A stretch of DNA of 64,000 nt from Acidimicrobiia bacterium (GCA_029263095.1 JAJCYA010000047.1:33840-97839), one strand, 5' to 3'; shown: positions 9,354-17,641, counted from the stretch's first letter. Notes: generated by a model from the letters alone, not told the origin. A program made the numbers and translations.

Positions 9354-10808
9354 ATGTCGTTTCGGCGTCTCGGCTTCATCATTGCCGCGGTAGTGGAAGC
9401 CACGGGTGCGGCCATGTTCTCGGCCGCCGTCGTGGCCGGGATCTACAACGAGTGGTCCGAGGCGCGCTCTATTGCGATCGCGGCAATCGCGGTGGTGATC
9501 GCCGCCGACATTGCTCGTCGGTCGTTCACACCGGAGCACGAGATGACCACGCGGGAAGGATTCGCCGCGGTGGCCCTGTCGTGGATTGCGATGGCATTCG
9601 TTGGGACCCTGCCGTACTTGGTGACGAGTTCGGTGAGCGGACTGACCGACGCCTTCTTTGAGACTGCTGCCGGGTTCACCACGACCGGATCCTCAATCAT
9701 TCCTGATCCCTCTCAGATGAGTCACGGCATCCTGTGGTGGCGCGCCCTTACCCAGTGGATGGGCGGGATGGGAATCATCGTTCTGTCGATCGCGATCCTT
9801 CCGTTGTTGGGTACTGGAGGCGTGCAGTTGGCGCGGGCCGAATCGCCGGGGCCAACCCCGGACCGGCTCACCCCGCGTTTTCGCGAAACGGCAAAGCGTC
9901 TCTGGCTCGTCTACTTCGGGCTCACCATCGCCGAGGCGACCCTGCTCACTTTCAGCGATATGAGCCTGTTCGATGCCATCACACACTCCTTTACGACCAT
10001 GTCGACCGGTGGATTTGGAACGAAGGCAGCTTCACTGGCCGCCTTCGACAATTTCGCGCAGTGGATCGTCATCGTGTTCATGGTGCTCGCCGGAATGTCG
10101 TTCGCCCTTCACTACAAGGCACTGCGTTACCGGGATCCGCTCGCCTACCTCCGCCACGCGGAGTTCCGGCTGTACGCCGGAATCCTGGCGGCTGCGACGG
10201 CCTTCATCGTGATAGGCACCTGGGGAGGAAACATCGCGGACACCGTCAGGGAAGGGGTGTTCACGAGTGTTTCGCTTGTCACCACGACTGGGTACGCAAC
10301 GGCCGACTTTGGGCAGTGGGCATCTTCTCTCCAGGTGCTGGTGGTGGGCCTGATGTTCGTCGGCGGCATGGCCGGTTCGACCGGAGGTTCCGTAAAGGTG
10401 TACCGGCTCGGAGTGCTGTATCAGGGCTCGAGGGCCGATCTGAGAAGGCTCATCCACCCGCGGGGCCTGTTCGTGACGAAGCTCGGAAGAGACCCGGTAC
10501 CCGATCCAATCGCCGAAAGTATCCAATCGTTCTTCCTCTTGTACATGTTCGTGTTCATGTCGGGGACGCTGGCGTTTGCCGTCTTCGAATCGATTGCTGG
10601 TGCCAATCTCGACCTCGTTACCTCGGCGTCGGCCGTCGCCTCGGCGTTGGGGAACATTGGTCCCGGTTTGGGTGAGGTGGGACCGACCTCGAACTTTGCG
10701 GCCGTTCCGGCGGCCGGAAAGTGGCTGCTTTCGTTCATCATGATCATCGGTCGTCTCGAGGTCTTTCCGGTGCTGCTGCTGCTCACACGCGAATTGTGGA
10801 GGCGCTAG
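9354..10808 (+). CDS. trkH: Trk potassium uptake channel TrkH
   Basis: Membrane subunit of the Trk potassium uptake system, 484 residues. The four pore loops of the superfamily of K+ transporters are visible, each with its central glycine: TTTGSS (about residue 110), TMSTGGFG (about 215), TTTGYAT (about 310) and GNIGPG (about 433). The start is the ATG 4 bases after trkA; no ribosome-binding site is obvious, in keeping with coupled translation. Together with trkA, nhaA, the P-type ATPase and the membrane pyrophosphatase it forms a K+/Na+/H+ homeostasis group, as expected for a saline or changing osmotic habitat (inference). Confidence 0.95.
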   Translation: MSFRRLGFIIAAVVEATGAAMFSAAVVAGIYNEWSEARSIAIAAIAVVIAADIARRSFTPEHEMTTREGFAAVALSWIAMAFVGTLPYLVTSSVSGLTDAFFETAAGFTTTGSSIIPDPSQMSHGILWWRALTQWMGGMGIIVLSIAILPLLGTGGVQLARAESPGPTPDRLTPRFRETAKRLWLVYFGLTIAEATLLTFSDMSLFDAITHSFTTMSTGGFGTKAASLAAFDNFAQWIVIVFMVLAGMSFALHYKALRYRDPLAYLRHAEFRLYAGILAAATAFIVIGTWGGNIADTVREGVFTSVSLVTTTGYATADFGQWASSLQVLVVGLMFVGGMAGSTGGSVKVYRLGVLYQGSRADLRRLIHPRGLFVTKLGRDPVPDPIAESIQSFFLLYMFVFMSGTLAFAVFESIAGANLDLVTSASAVASALGNIGPGLGEVGPTSNFAAVPAAGKWLLSFIMIIGRLEVFPVLLLLTRELWRR

Positions 10809-10892
10809 CCGGGACGGGTGGGCCGGCGGCGGACGTCATTCAATCGGTCGTGATCGACACGCGGGGCACGCTGCACGCGAGAATCCATTCGG

Positions 10893-12062
10893 ATGAGATG
10901 TGATGTCCTGATCGTCGGTGGCGCAGCCATGGGGAGCGCTACCGCGTACTACCTGAAGCGATTGGACCCGGCTGTTTCGGTTGCGGTTTTGGAACGGGAC
11001 TCGACCTACGCCCGATCATCCACGGTCCTCTCCGACGGCAATGTCCGCGTCCAGTTCAATCTCGAGGAGAACATAAGGATCTCTCAGTTCGCCATGGAGG
11101 TGCTCGCCACCTTTGCCGACGATATGGAGACTTCCAGCTACCGCCCCGAGGTTGGAGCCCGTCACCAGGGAAACCTGTTCCTCACCGATGCGGTCGATCG
11201 AGCAGACGCTCTGGCGGGGATGGAGTTGCAACAGGCTCTCGGGTGTGAGGTCGGCTGGCTGGAAGCCTCCGAGATTGCGAACAGCTGGCCGATGTTCGAT
11301 GGCCCTCGCCACGTCGGAGGCACGTTCGGGCCGCGCGATGGCTCCATCGATCCGAGTGCGGTCCTCCGCGGCTACCGGCAGCGTGCCGGCGCTATGGGCG
11401 TCGAATTCATAGAAGCCGACGTTGCCGCGCTGATCCGAGACGGTGACGCCGTGGCTGGAGTACGGCTCGTTTCCGGCGAGGAGATGAGTGCTTCCATCGT
11501 CGTCAACTGCGCAGGTGCCTGGAGTCCGACGCTGTTGAGCGCCATTGGTGTTGACATTCCGGTGCTGCCGATCATGCGCAGCGTGTTCGTCGTGGCGAGC
11601 CATCTCGAGTGGGAGGGTGATCTGCCGAGTGTCTTCGTCCCGTCGGGCGTCTATGTGCTCCCGGAGAGGGATGGAACGTTCCTGATCGCATGGTCACAGC
11701 CCGATGATCCGGTCGGCTTCGACTTCACGGTGCGGCGCAGCAGGTTCTACGACATGATCTGGCCTGAGCTGGTCGAGCATCTTCCGGCTTTCGATCAACT
11801 CGACATCGTCGGGTCCTGGGCCGGTCTCTATGCCGTCAACACGTTCGACGGAAACGCCATCCTTGGTGAATGGCCTGAGGTGCGTGGACTCCACGTGTGT
11901 ACCGGGTTCTCAGGGCACGGGTTCCAGCAATGTCATGCAGTCGGCCGCTATCTGGCTGAGTTGATCCTTGAGCGAGACCATGCGCTCGACCTCTCGCGGC
12001 TCGGTACGCAGCGGATTGTCGACGGGAATCCGTTGCACGAGAACGCCGGCCGATTGATCTGA
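10893..12062 (+). CDS. FAD-dependent oxidoreductase (DAO/sarcosine oxidase-like)
   Basis: Flavoprotein of 389 residues in the D-amino acid oxidase superfamily (PF01266), which includes sarcosine oxidase, glycine oxidase and dimethylglycine dehydrogenase-like enzymes. The N-terminus has the dinucleotide-binding fold with VLIVGGAAMGSATAYYL, the acidic end of the second strand (VLERD) and a C-terminal FAD-contact segment CTGFSGHGFQQ. The substrate cannot be told from the sequence; an N-methyl amino acid is the usual guess. It stands 84 bases after trkH and may have its own promoter. It has no obvious functional link to its ion-transport neighbours. Confidence 0.85.
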   Translation: MRCDVLIVGGAAMGSATAYYLKRLDPAVSVAVLERDSTYARSSTVLSDGNVRVQFNLEENIRISQFAMEVLATFADDMETSSYRPEVGARHQGNLFLTDAVDRADALAGMELQQALGCEVGWLEASEIANSWPMFDGPRHVGGTFGPRDGSIDPSAVLRGYRQRAGAMGVEFIEADVAALIRDGDAVAGVRLVSGEEMSASIVVNCAGAWSPTLLSAIGVDIPVLPIMRSVFVVASHLEWEGDLPSVFVPSGVYVLPERDGTFLIAWSQPDDPVGFDFTVRRSRFYDMIWPELVEHLPAFDQLDIVGSWAGLYAVNTFDGNAILGEWPEVRGLHVCTGFSGHGFQQCHAVGRYLAELILERDHALDLSRLGTQRIVDGNPLHENAGRLI

Positions 12063-12185
12063 CGTCCAGGCGTCATTTGGCAGGTCCGTCGTCTGGATAC
12101 CGGGAGCGTCGGTTGTCGAGCCGGTGGTTTCAGGTCAGAGCAGAGCGGCGCGGCGCGGCCTCGGCGTCGTCGCCCTCATGTTTCC

Positions 12186-12191
12186 TATACT
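12186..12191 (+). promoter_or_regulatory. Putative -10 element of hppA
   Basis: TATACT is a close match to the sigma-70 -10 consensus. It lies 34 bases before the GTG start of the pyrophosphatase gene, which has GAGGTG as ribosome-binding site (12215-12220). The -35 region is not consensus. Confidence 0.5.
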
Positions 12192-12225
12192 CCCGGCCGT
12201 TCTCCAGTCGACCTGAGGTGACCTC

Positions 12226-14280
12226 GTGGATCCCGATCTTTGGTTGTACATAGCGGTCGGCGCGGGTATCGCCGGCTTGCTCCTCTCTGTGGTATTCGCC
12301 CGCCAGGTGATGGCGGCTCCGCAGGGCAACGACCGCATGAAGGAACTATCCGCTGCGATCCGTGACGGGTCGATGGCGTTCCTCAAACGTGAGTACACAT
12401 GGGTCGCAGCGTTTGTCCTGCTGATGGCGGTTCTCATCTTCGCCCTGCTCGACTACGGACGGCCGTGGGGTGCCATCGCCTACGTGTTCGGCGCAGCGCT
12501 GTCGGCCCTGGCCGGATTCATCGGGATGCGTATCGCCACCGCCGCCAACGCCCGCACCGCCGAGGCGGCCCGTGTTGGTGGTGTCCGTCGGGCACTCCCG
12601 CTGGCCTTCCGTGGTGGTGCGGTGATGGGATTCACAGTGGCAGGGCTCGGTTTGGCCGGCCTTAGCTTGTCGTTCCTCGTGTTCGTGAAGTGGCTCGAAG
12701 TCGATGACGCGTTCAGCGTTCTCACCGCCGTGGGCCTTGGCGGCTCGTCCATAGCCCTCTTTGCTCGTGTCGGCGGTGGGATTTACACGAAGGCCGCCGA
12801 TGTCGGGGCAGACCTCGTCGGCAAGGTCGAAGCGGGCATCCCCGAGGACGATCCTCGCAACCCGGCCGTGATAGCCGACAACGTCGGCGACAACGTGGGT
12901 GACGTTGCCGGCATGGGTGCAGATTTGTTCGAGTCCTACGTCGGGTCGCTCATTGCCCCGATCGCTTTTGCTGCGATCGTGTTCATTGGTCGCGGGTTCC
13001 AGGCAGAAGCGATCGTGTTCCCGCTGGCCATCGCCGCCGTAGGGATGTTCGCCTCAATCATCGGATCGTTCTTCGTGCGACCCACCGGCAACAAGCTGGC
13101 GGCGGCGCTCAACCGAGGTACCTACACCTCTGCGGTCCTGACTGTGGCGGCCTCTTTTGGGCTTTCGTTGTGGATGTTCGGTGACCTCGAAGGGGTCGAC
13201 AACGCACTCGGCCTGTTCCTTGCCGTAGCCATCGGCCTTGGTGTCGGTCTGCTCATCGGGCGGATTTCGGAGATATTCACCAGTGATCACTTCCGGCCCG
13301 TGAAGGAGATAGCCAAGCAAGCCGAAACCGGCCCGGCGACTGTTGTTCTGGCCGGGATCGCCGACGGCATGCGATCCGCCGCCTTCTCAGTGATTGTCGT
13401 TGCCGCCGGCATAGGGGGCGCCTACTGGGCAGGCGAGCTGGCGTTCACCGACGGCGGTATCTACGGGATCGCTGTGGCTGCCATCGGCGTGCTCTCCACG
13501 TTGGGCATCACGATCTCGGTCGACGCATACGGTCCGATTGCCGACAACGCGGGCGGTATCGCTGAGATGGCGCATCTCCCTCCAGAGGTCCGTGAGGCCA
13601 CCGATGCTCTCGACTCTCTCGGCAATACGACGGCCGCAGTCGCCAAGGGCTTTGCCATCGCCTCGGCCGCCGTCACCGCGCTTGCCTTGTTCTTCACATT
13701 CAGCCGGGCCGTAGACCTAGCGAGTATCGACATCCTCCAGGTCGAGACCACGATCGGCCTCTTCCTCGGAGCCATGTTCCCTTTCTTGTTTGCGGCGTTG
13801 ACCATCAAGGCCGTCGGCCGGGCGGCCAACGAGATGATTGAGGAAGTGCGGCGCCAATTCCGCGAGATCCCCGGTTTGCGAGAGGGCGATCCTTCGGCCA
13901 AGGCCGACTACACGAAGTGTGTGGATATCTCTACGGCCTCGGCCCTGCGGGAGATGATCATTCCGGGGGCTCTAGCGGTGGCACTCCCGCTCATCATCGG
14001 GTTCATCGACGTCCAGGCACTCGGCGGTTTCCTGGCCGGGGCGCTCGTCACCGGGTTCCTGCTTGCCATCTTCATGGCCAACGCTGGGGGCGCTTGGGAC
14101 AACGCCAAGAAGTTCATCGAAGCCGGCGCCTACGGAGGCAAGGGCTCCGACGCCCACAAGGCTGCCGTTGTCGGCGACACGATCGGGGATCCATTCAAGG
14201 ACACGTCGGGGCCGGCGATGAATATCGTCATCAAAGTCATGACGATTGTGAGCCTCATCTTCGCCTCGGCGTTCGTTTGA
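12226..14280 (+). CDS. hppA: Membrane pyrophosphatase, ion-pumping (HppA)
   Basis: Integral membrane enzyme of 684 residues that couples hydrolysis of pyrophosphate to H+ (or Na+) pumping. The substrate-site motifs are intact: DVGADLVGKVE (about residue 192), the Asp/Asn-rich stretch EDDPRNPAVIADNVGDNVGD (about 206-225) and the late DTIGDPFKDTSGPA. At the position that separates the two subfamilies the protein reads GNTTAAVAKG (from residue 466) rather than the GNTTKA of K+-independent enzymes, so it belongs to the K+-dependent branch. The pumped ion cannot be decided by eye. GTG start with GAGGTG 6 bases upstream and TATACT as -10. It converges on cimA across a repeat-containing gap. Confidence 0.96.
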   Translation: MDPDLWLYIAVGAGIAGLLLSVVFARQVMAAPQGNDRMKELSAAIRDGSMAFLKREYTWVAAFVLLMAVLIFALLDYGRPWGAIAYVFGAALSALAGFIGMRIATAANARTAEAARVGGVRRALPLAFRGGAVMGFTVAGLGLAGLSLSFLVFVKWLEVDDAFSVLTAVGLGGSSIALFARVGGGIYTKAADVGADLVGKVEAGIPEDDPRNPAVIADNVGDNVGDVAGMGADLFESYVGSLIAPIAFAAIVFIGRGFQAEAIVFPLAIAAVGMFASIIGSFFVRPTGNKLAAALNRGTYTSAVLTVAASFGLSLWMFGDLEGVDNALGLFLAVAIGLGVGLLIGRISEIFTSDHFRPVKEIAKQAETGPATVVLAGIADGMRSAAFSVIVVAAGIGGAYWAGELAFTDGGIYGIAVAAIGVLSTLGITISVDAYGPIADNAGGIAEMAHLPPEVREATDALDSLGNTTAAVAKGFAIASAAVTALALFFTFSRAVDLASIDILQVETTIGLFLGAMFPFLFAALTIKAVGRAANEMIEEVRRQFREIPGLREGDPSAKADYTKCVDISTASALREMIIPGALAVALPLIIGFIDVQALGGFLAGALVTGFLLAIFMANAGGAWDNAKKFIEAGAYGGKGSDAHKAAVVGDTIGDPFKDTSGPAMNIVIKVMTIVSLIFASAFV

Positions 14281-14405
14281 TTCCCGGCCGGACTTCGTCG
14301 CCTGCGGCGACGAACAGGCGTAGGTCCGGCCTCCTCCGCAGCGTGGGGCCCCTGCCCCACGGCGGCCGTTTAGATTCCCGGCCGGACTTCGTCGCCTGCG
14401 GCGAC
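14279..14405. repeat. REP-like direct repeat with hairpin between hppA and cimA
   Basis: Two identical 33-base copies occupy 14279-14311 and 14373-14405. Each ends in an inverted repeat, GTCGCC-TGC-GGCGAC, able to form a hairpin. Between them lies GTGGGGC-CCCT-GCCCCAC (14343-14360), a perfect 7-base stem. The block fills the gap between two convergent genes and probably acts as a two-way terminator. It resembles an intergenic REP-type element. No further copy was noticed elsewhere in this window. Confidence 0.6.
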
Positions 14406-14429
14406 TGATGGCTGGTCGCTGGTCGCTGA

Positions 14430-15992
14430 TCACGCCTTGGCCCGCAGCAGCCCGACGCGCACGCCATCGCTCAGAGCCTCCCAGGAAGCCTCGATGATGT
14501 TCTGGTGCACTCCGGCCGTTCCCCAGGTCGAATCGCCATCCGAGGTCTCGACGAGCACCCGGACCCGCGCTGCGGTCCCGTCTGAGGAATCGAGATCCCG
14601 CACCTTGTAGTCGGTCAGATGCACGCTGTTCAATTCGGGATATCCGGGCTCCAGGGCGGCACGGAGTGCTTGATCCATGGCGTGGACGGGACCATCGCCC
14701 GACCGGGCCAATTCGACGTCTTGGCCGTCCACCGTGAGGCGCAGAGTGGCGGTAGCGGATGCATTGCCGTCACCGTCGGCGTCTATCGTCACCAGTAGCG
14801 ATCTGAGTTCGAAGTACTCGTCCTCCCAGCCGGCCGTTCGGCGCGCCAACAACTCGAATGATCCGTCGGCTGCTTCGAATTGGTAGCCCTGGTGTTCCAG
14901 ATCCTTTACTTGATCGACGATCCTCTGAGCCAACTCCGCGTCCATGCTCCAGCCCCGTTCTTTGGCAACCTGGAGCAGGGTGGCCCGTCCCATCAGCTCG
15001 CTGAACAGCTGTCTGGGAGTGTTGCCGACCAGAGCAGGGTCGATGTGCTCGTAGGCGCCGTCGAGCCGCGCCAGACCTGACGTGTGCAGTCCGGCCTTGT
15101 GGGCAAACGCCGATGACCCGACATAGGGACGGCGTGTTTCGATCGGGGCGTTCATGATCTCTGCGATCTCGTGGGCGATCGGGTGGAGGTGATCCAGATG
15201 ATCGGTCGAGAGATCGCGCCCCATCTTGAGCACCAGATTGGGGATTACCGAGCACAAGTCGGCGTTCCCGGTGCGTTCGCCATATCCGTTGATGCATCCC
15301 TGGACTTGGTAGGCGCCTGCTTCGACCGCAGCAAGTGAGTTGGCGACGGCGCACGATCCGTCGTTGTGGAAGTGGACGCCCAGAGGAACGTTGAATCGGG
15401 ACAGGAGCGTGGTGACCGTCTCGGACGCGTGGAGGGGAAGTGAACCACCGTTGGTGTCACACAGTATGAGACGCTCGGCTCCGGCGATTGCGGCCGCCTC
15501 GAGAATCGACACGGCGAACTCGGGATTGTCGCGGTAGCCATCGAAGAAGTGTTCCGCGTCGAAGAAGACCCGCCTTCCGTGCGATCGGAGGTACTCGACC
15601 GATTCGGCCACCATGGCAACGCCCTCTTCGAGGGATGTGTTGAGCGCGTGGGTCACATGGCGGTCCCAGGACTTCCCGACGATGCACACGACCTCCGTGT
15701 CGGCGGCGAGCAACCGAGCGAGCTGATCGTCGCTCTCCGGCGTTTGGCGTGGACGCCTGGTCGATCCGAAGGCGACCAGGATCGAGCTGCCGAGATCGAG
15801 TTCGGTCTTGGCCCGCTCGAAGAACTCGTCATCCTTGGGGTTGGCTCCAGGCCACCCGCCTTCGATGAAGTCGACGCCGAGGCGATCGAGGAGACGGGCG
15901 ACGCGCAGCTTCTCGCCGACGGTCGGAGACAGTCCCTCGGCCTGGGTGCCGTCGCGCAGTGTCGTGTCGTATATCTCGACTGGTTTTGACAT
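14430..15992 (-). CDS. cimA: Citramalate synthase (CimA)
   Basis: Enzyme of 520 residues that condenses pyruvate with acetyl-CoA to (R)-citramalate, the first step of the threonine-independent route to isoleucine. The HMGL-like TIM barrel begins with YDTTLRDGTQAEGLS, carrying the catalytic Arg-Asp pair and a metal-binding Asp; the metal-binding HFHNDG segment follows. The C-terminal LeuA-type regulatory domain (from about residue 390) is the usual site of isoleucine feedback. The long TIGR00977-type layout separates it from 2-isopropylmalate synthase. The ATG at 15992 has GAGGAA upstream; the frame stays open to 16040 but runs back through the terminator. The leader encodes an Ile-rich peptide and an attenuator. 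Confidence 0.93.
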   Translation of the reverse strand: MSKPVEIYDTTLRDGTQAEGLSPTVGEKLRVARLLDRLGVDFIEGGWPGANPKDDEFFERAKTELDLGSSILVAFGSTRRPRQTPESDDQLARLLAADTEVVCIVGKSWDRHVTHALNTSLEEGVAMVAESVEYLRSHGRRVFFDAEHFFDGYRDNPEFAVSILEAAAIAGAERLILCDTNGGSLPLHASETVTTLLSRFNVPLGVHFHNDGSCAVANSLAAVEAGAYQVQGCINGYGERTGNADLCSVIPNLVLKMGRDLSTDHLDHLHPIAHEIAEIMNAPIETRRPYVGSSAFAHKAGLHTSGLARLDGAYEHIDPALVGNTPRQLFSELMGRATLLQVAKERGWSMDAELAQRIVDQVKDLEHQGYQFEAADGSFELLARRTAGWEDEYFELRSLLVTIDADGDGNASATATLRLTVDGQDVELARSGDGPVHAMDQALRAALEPGYPELNSVHLTDYKVRDLDSSDGTAARVRVLVETSDGDSTWGTAGVHQNIIEASWEALSDGVRVGLLRAKA

Positions 15993-16009
15993 GTGGTTCC
16001 TCGGTATAG

Positions 16010-16034
16010 AAAAAACCCCCGCCCGGGGCGGAGG
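16010..16034 (-). terminator. Intrinsic terminator in the cimA leader
   Basis: On the minus strand CCTCCGCC-CCG-GGCGGGGG forms an 8-base-pair stem (one G-U pair) with a 3-base loop, directly followed by six T. It sits 17 bases before the cimA start codon, downstream of the promoter, so it can only act as a conditional terminator for cimA. Confidence 0.85.
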
Positions 16035-16067
16035 TCTCAAGAGGGGCCGGGCGCGTTGCGCCGGCCC

Positions 16068-16106
16068 CTACGGAATGATGATCTCTACTGCGTTGATGGT
16101 GTTCAT
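16068..16106 (-). CDS. cimA leader peptide MNTINAVEIIIP
   Basis: A 12-codon ORF (ATG AAC ACC ATC AAC GCA GTA GAG ATC ATC ATT CCG TAG). Four of twelve residues are Ile, three in a row just before the end, and cimA is an isoleucine-pathway gene. No Shine-Dalgarno sequence precedes it. The -10 hexamer ends 11 bases before the ATG, so the transcript would start only a few bases upstream and be almost leaderless, as is common for actinobacterial leader peptides. It is far too short to be a stable protein; its role would be as a sensor for charged tRNA-Ile. Confidence 0.75.
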   Translation of the reverse strand: MNTINAVEIIIP

Positions 16107-16117
16107 TGGGAGCAGTG

Positions 16118-16147
16118 AGTATGGGGCAACGCGACGTCGCACGTCAA
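16118..16147 (-). promoter_or_regulatory. cimA promoter
   Basis: On the minus strand TTGACG (16147-16142) and CATACT (16123-16118) are separated by 18 bases, a near-consensus sigma-70 pair. It lies between the stop of the upstream small membrane protein gene and the leader peptide, so cimA has its own promoter. Confidence 0.7.
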
Positions 16148-16170
16148 ACGAGGCCGGTCGGGAGCGGGGA

Positions 16171-16377
16171 CTAGCGGAAAGGACCTCGATCGTCTCGCTC
16201 CTTCCTCTTCCGGTCCCAGAATTCCTGCTCGGCGCGGCGCCTGGTGCGAGAGATCGTCCAGTAGAGCCCGGCGATCAGAGCGATGAAGATCACCCATACG
16301 ACCGCCGAACCACCGTCTTCGGGCAGGAATAGGCCGTCGTCGTTGGCTTGTGCCGCTGCAAGGATAAGGGCTCCCAT
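16171..16377 (-). CDS. Small single-pass membrane protein, function unknown
   Basis: 68 residues. The short N-terminus is followed by an acidic stretch (ANDDGLFLPEDGG), one hydrophobic helix (about residues 25-42, VVWVIFIALIAGLYW) and a highly charged Arg/Lys/Glu-rich C-terminal tail (SRTRRRAEQEFWDRKRKERD). This predicts an N-out, C-in membrane protein. On the minus strand TAGGGT lies 9 bases before the ATG, suggesting a leaderless transcript. It is divergent from the histidine phosphatase gene and upstream of cimA, which has its own promoter. I do not recognise a family; a similarly built 44-residue protein is encoded before radA. Confidence 0.65.
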   Translation of the reverse strand: MGALILAAAQANDDGLFLPEDGGSAVVWVIFIALIAGLYWTISRTRRRAEQEFWDRKRKERDDRGPFR

Positions 16378-16417
16378 TGTGGGTATACCCTACGGCGCCC
16401 CGCTCTCCTGAGGTCCA

Positions 16418-17641
16418 TTGAGCATTGAGATCACCTTCGTTCGGCACGGCGAGACCGATGCCAATGCTTCGTCTATTTGGCAGGGTCAGGGCGACGCGGG
16501 GCTCTCCGAGATCGGTCGGGAGCAAGCAGCGTCTCTCAGAGGACGCCTCGAGGGCAAGGAGTTCGACTCCGTCTACTCCAGCGACCTGCGCCGCACGACG
16601 CAGACCTCCGAACTCGCCGGGCTCGAACCCACCGGAGACGCCTCATGGCGAGAGATGGACATTGGTGCATGGGAGGGCCTGACTCGAACGGAAGTTCAGA
16701 GGCAATTTCCCGAGGAGATAGCGCGTTTGCGGTCGGGAGACAGGGATCTCGCGATGGGTGGCGGCGAGTCGTGGCGCGAATTCGGCGGCCGCATCGACGC
16801 TGCGATCAAACGGCTCGTCTCCGATACTCCGTCCGGAAGCCGTGTGCTTGTGATGGCACACGGGGGGGTCATTCACGCCGCGCTATCGGAGGGGCTCGGT
16901 TTTCGAGGGCGGCGTCCGTGGCCGATCTCCCGCATCCTCAACGCCGCGGTCAACGAAGTGGTGGCGAGTGAAGACGGATTCCACCTTCAGGTGCTCAACG
17001 ACGCCCGACATGTTCCGGTTGTGACGGGCAACGAGGACGCAAGCGGCACTCCTATCGCTCTTGTTCGCCACGGCGAATCCCAGGCCAATGTCGAAGGCCG
17101 TTGGCACGGTCACACCGACGGCCCGTTGACCGAATTGGGACTGCGTCAGGGTGCCGAATTGGCAGCACGCTACAACGGGATCTCGCGGATCTTCTCGTCG
17201 CCGCTCGAGCGAGCTCGGGCGACCGCGGCCGCTTTCGCCGAGCCATTCGATCTCGACGTTGGTGTGGCGGAGGGGCTCATCGAGATCGACTTTGGGTCGT
17301 GGGAGGGGTTGACCACCGCGGAGATCGGTGATCGATTCCCGGCCGAGTGGCAGCTCGTGTTCGGCGAGGGTGCCGACGTTCCTCGGGGTGGGACCGGGGA
17401 AACGTTTGCCGATGCCGGCGAGCGGATGGAGTTCCAGATTCGCGAGTTGGCTAGCGAGAATCCGACGCATCGGTTGGCGTTGTTCACCCACGGCGCTGCT
17501 ATTTGGGCGCTCGCTTCCCGAGTGATGGGACTCGACTGGTCCGATTGGCGCAAGATCTCCGTTCCCGGCAACGCGAGTCTCACCCACATCCGGTTTGACG
17601 GCGGTGCTCCGGTGCTCATGGACTACAACCTTCCCGCCTGA
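16418..17641 (+). CDS. Tandem two-domain histidine phosphatase (phosphoglycerate mutase-like)
   Basis: 407 residues containing two complete histidine phosphatase (PF00300) domains. The first has VRHGETDAN (residues 8-16) and a second catalytic His in VMAHGGVIHAAL. The second begins at about residue 210 with VRHGESQAN and has LFTHGAAIWAL. Both keep the RHG phosphohistidine motif, so both may be active. Single-domain members of about 200 residues are the norm; this is a duplication fused in one chain. The substrate is unknown. TTG start with GAGG 5-8 bases upstream; no ATG or GTG is better placed. Its stop overlaps the glycosyltransferase start by one base (TGATG), so the two are coupled. Confidence 0.88.
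   Translation: MSIEITFVRHGETDANASSIWQGQGDAGLSEIGREQAASLRGRLEGKEFDSVYSSDLRRTTQTSELAGLEPTGDASWREMDIGAWEGLTRTEVQRQFPEEIARLRSGDRDLAMGGGESWREFGGRIDAAIKRLVSDTPSGSRVLVMAHGGVIHAALSEGLGFRGRRPWPISRILNAAVNEVVASEDGFHLQVLNDARHVPVVTGNEDASGTPIALVRHGESQANVEGRWHGHTDGPLTELGLRQGAELAARYNGISRIFSSPLERARATAAAFAEPFDLDVGVAEGLIEIDFGSWEGLTTAEIGDRFPAEWQLVFGEGADVPRGGTGETFADAGERMEFQIRELASENPTHRLALFTHGAAIWALASRVMGLDWSDWRKISVPGNASLTHIRFDGGAPVLMDYNLPA

Larger units (their letters stand above)
15993..16106 (-). promoter_or_regulatory. Transcription attenuator of cimA (Ile leader)
   Basis: The 5' leader of cimA has the parts of a classical amino-acid attenuator in order: a short ORF with three successive Ile codons (16106-16068), a strong hairpin that begins at its stop codon (16043-16068, arms GGGGCCGGCGC and GCG-C-CCGGCCCC), and an intrinsic terminator with six U (16034-16010), then the cimA ribosome-binding site. 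The expected logic is that scarce charged tRNA-Ile stalls the ribosome on the Ile codons, alters folding and lets transcription pass the terminator. A candidate antiterminator pairs CGCCC of the first hairpin with GGGCG of the terminator; that pairing is my inference. Confidence 0.8.

Noticed and set aside
14279..14405. Insertion sequence ends
   Set aside because: The repeats are direct copies of a short palindromic element with no transposase gene between or beside them.
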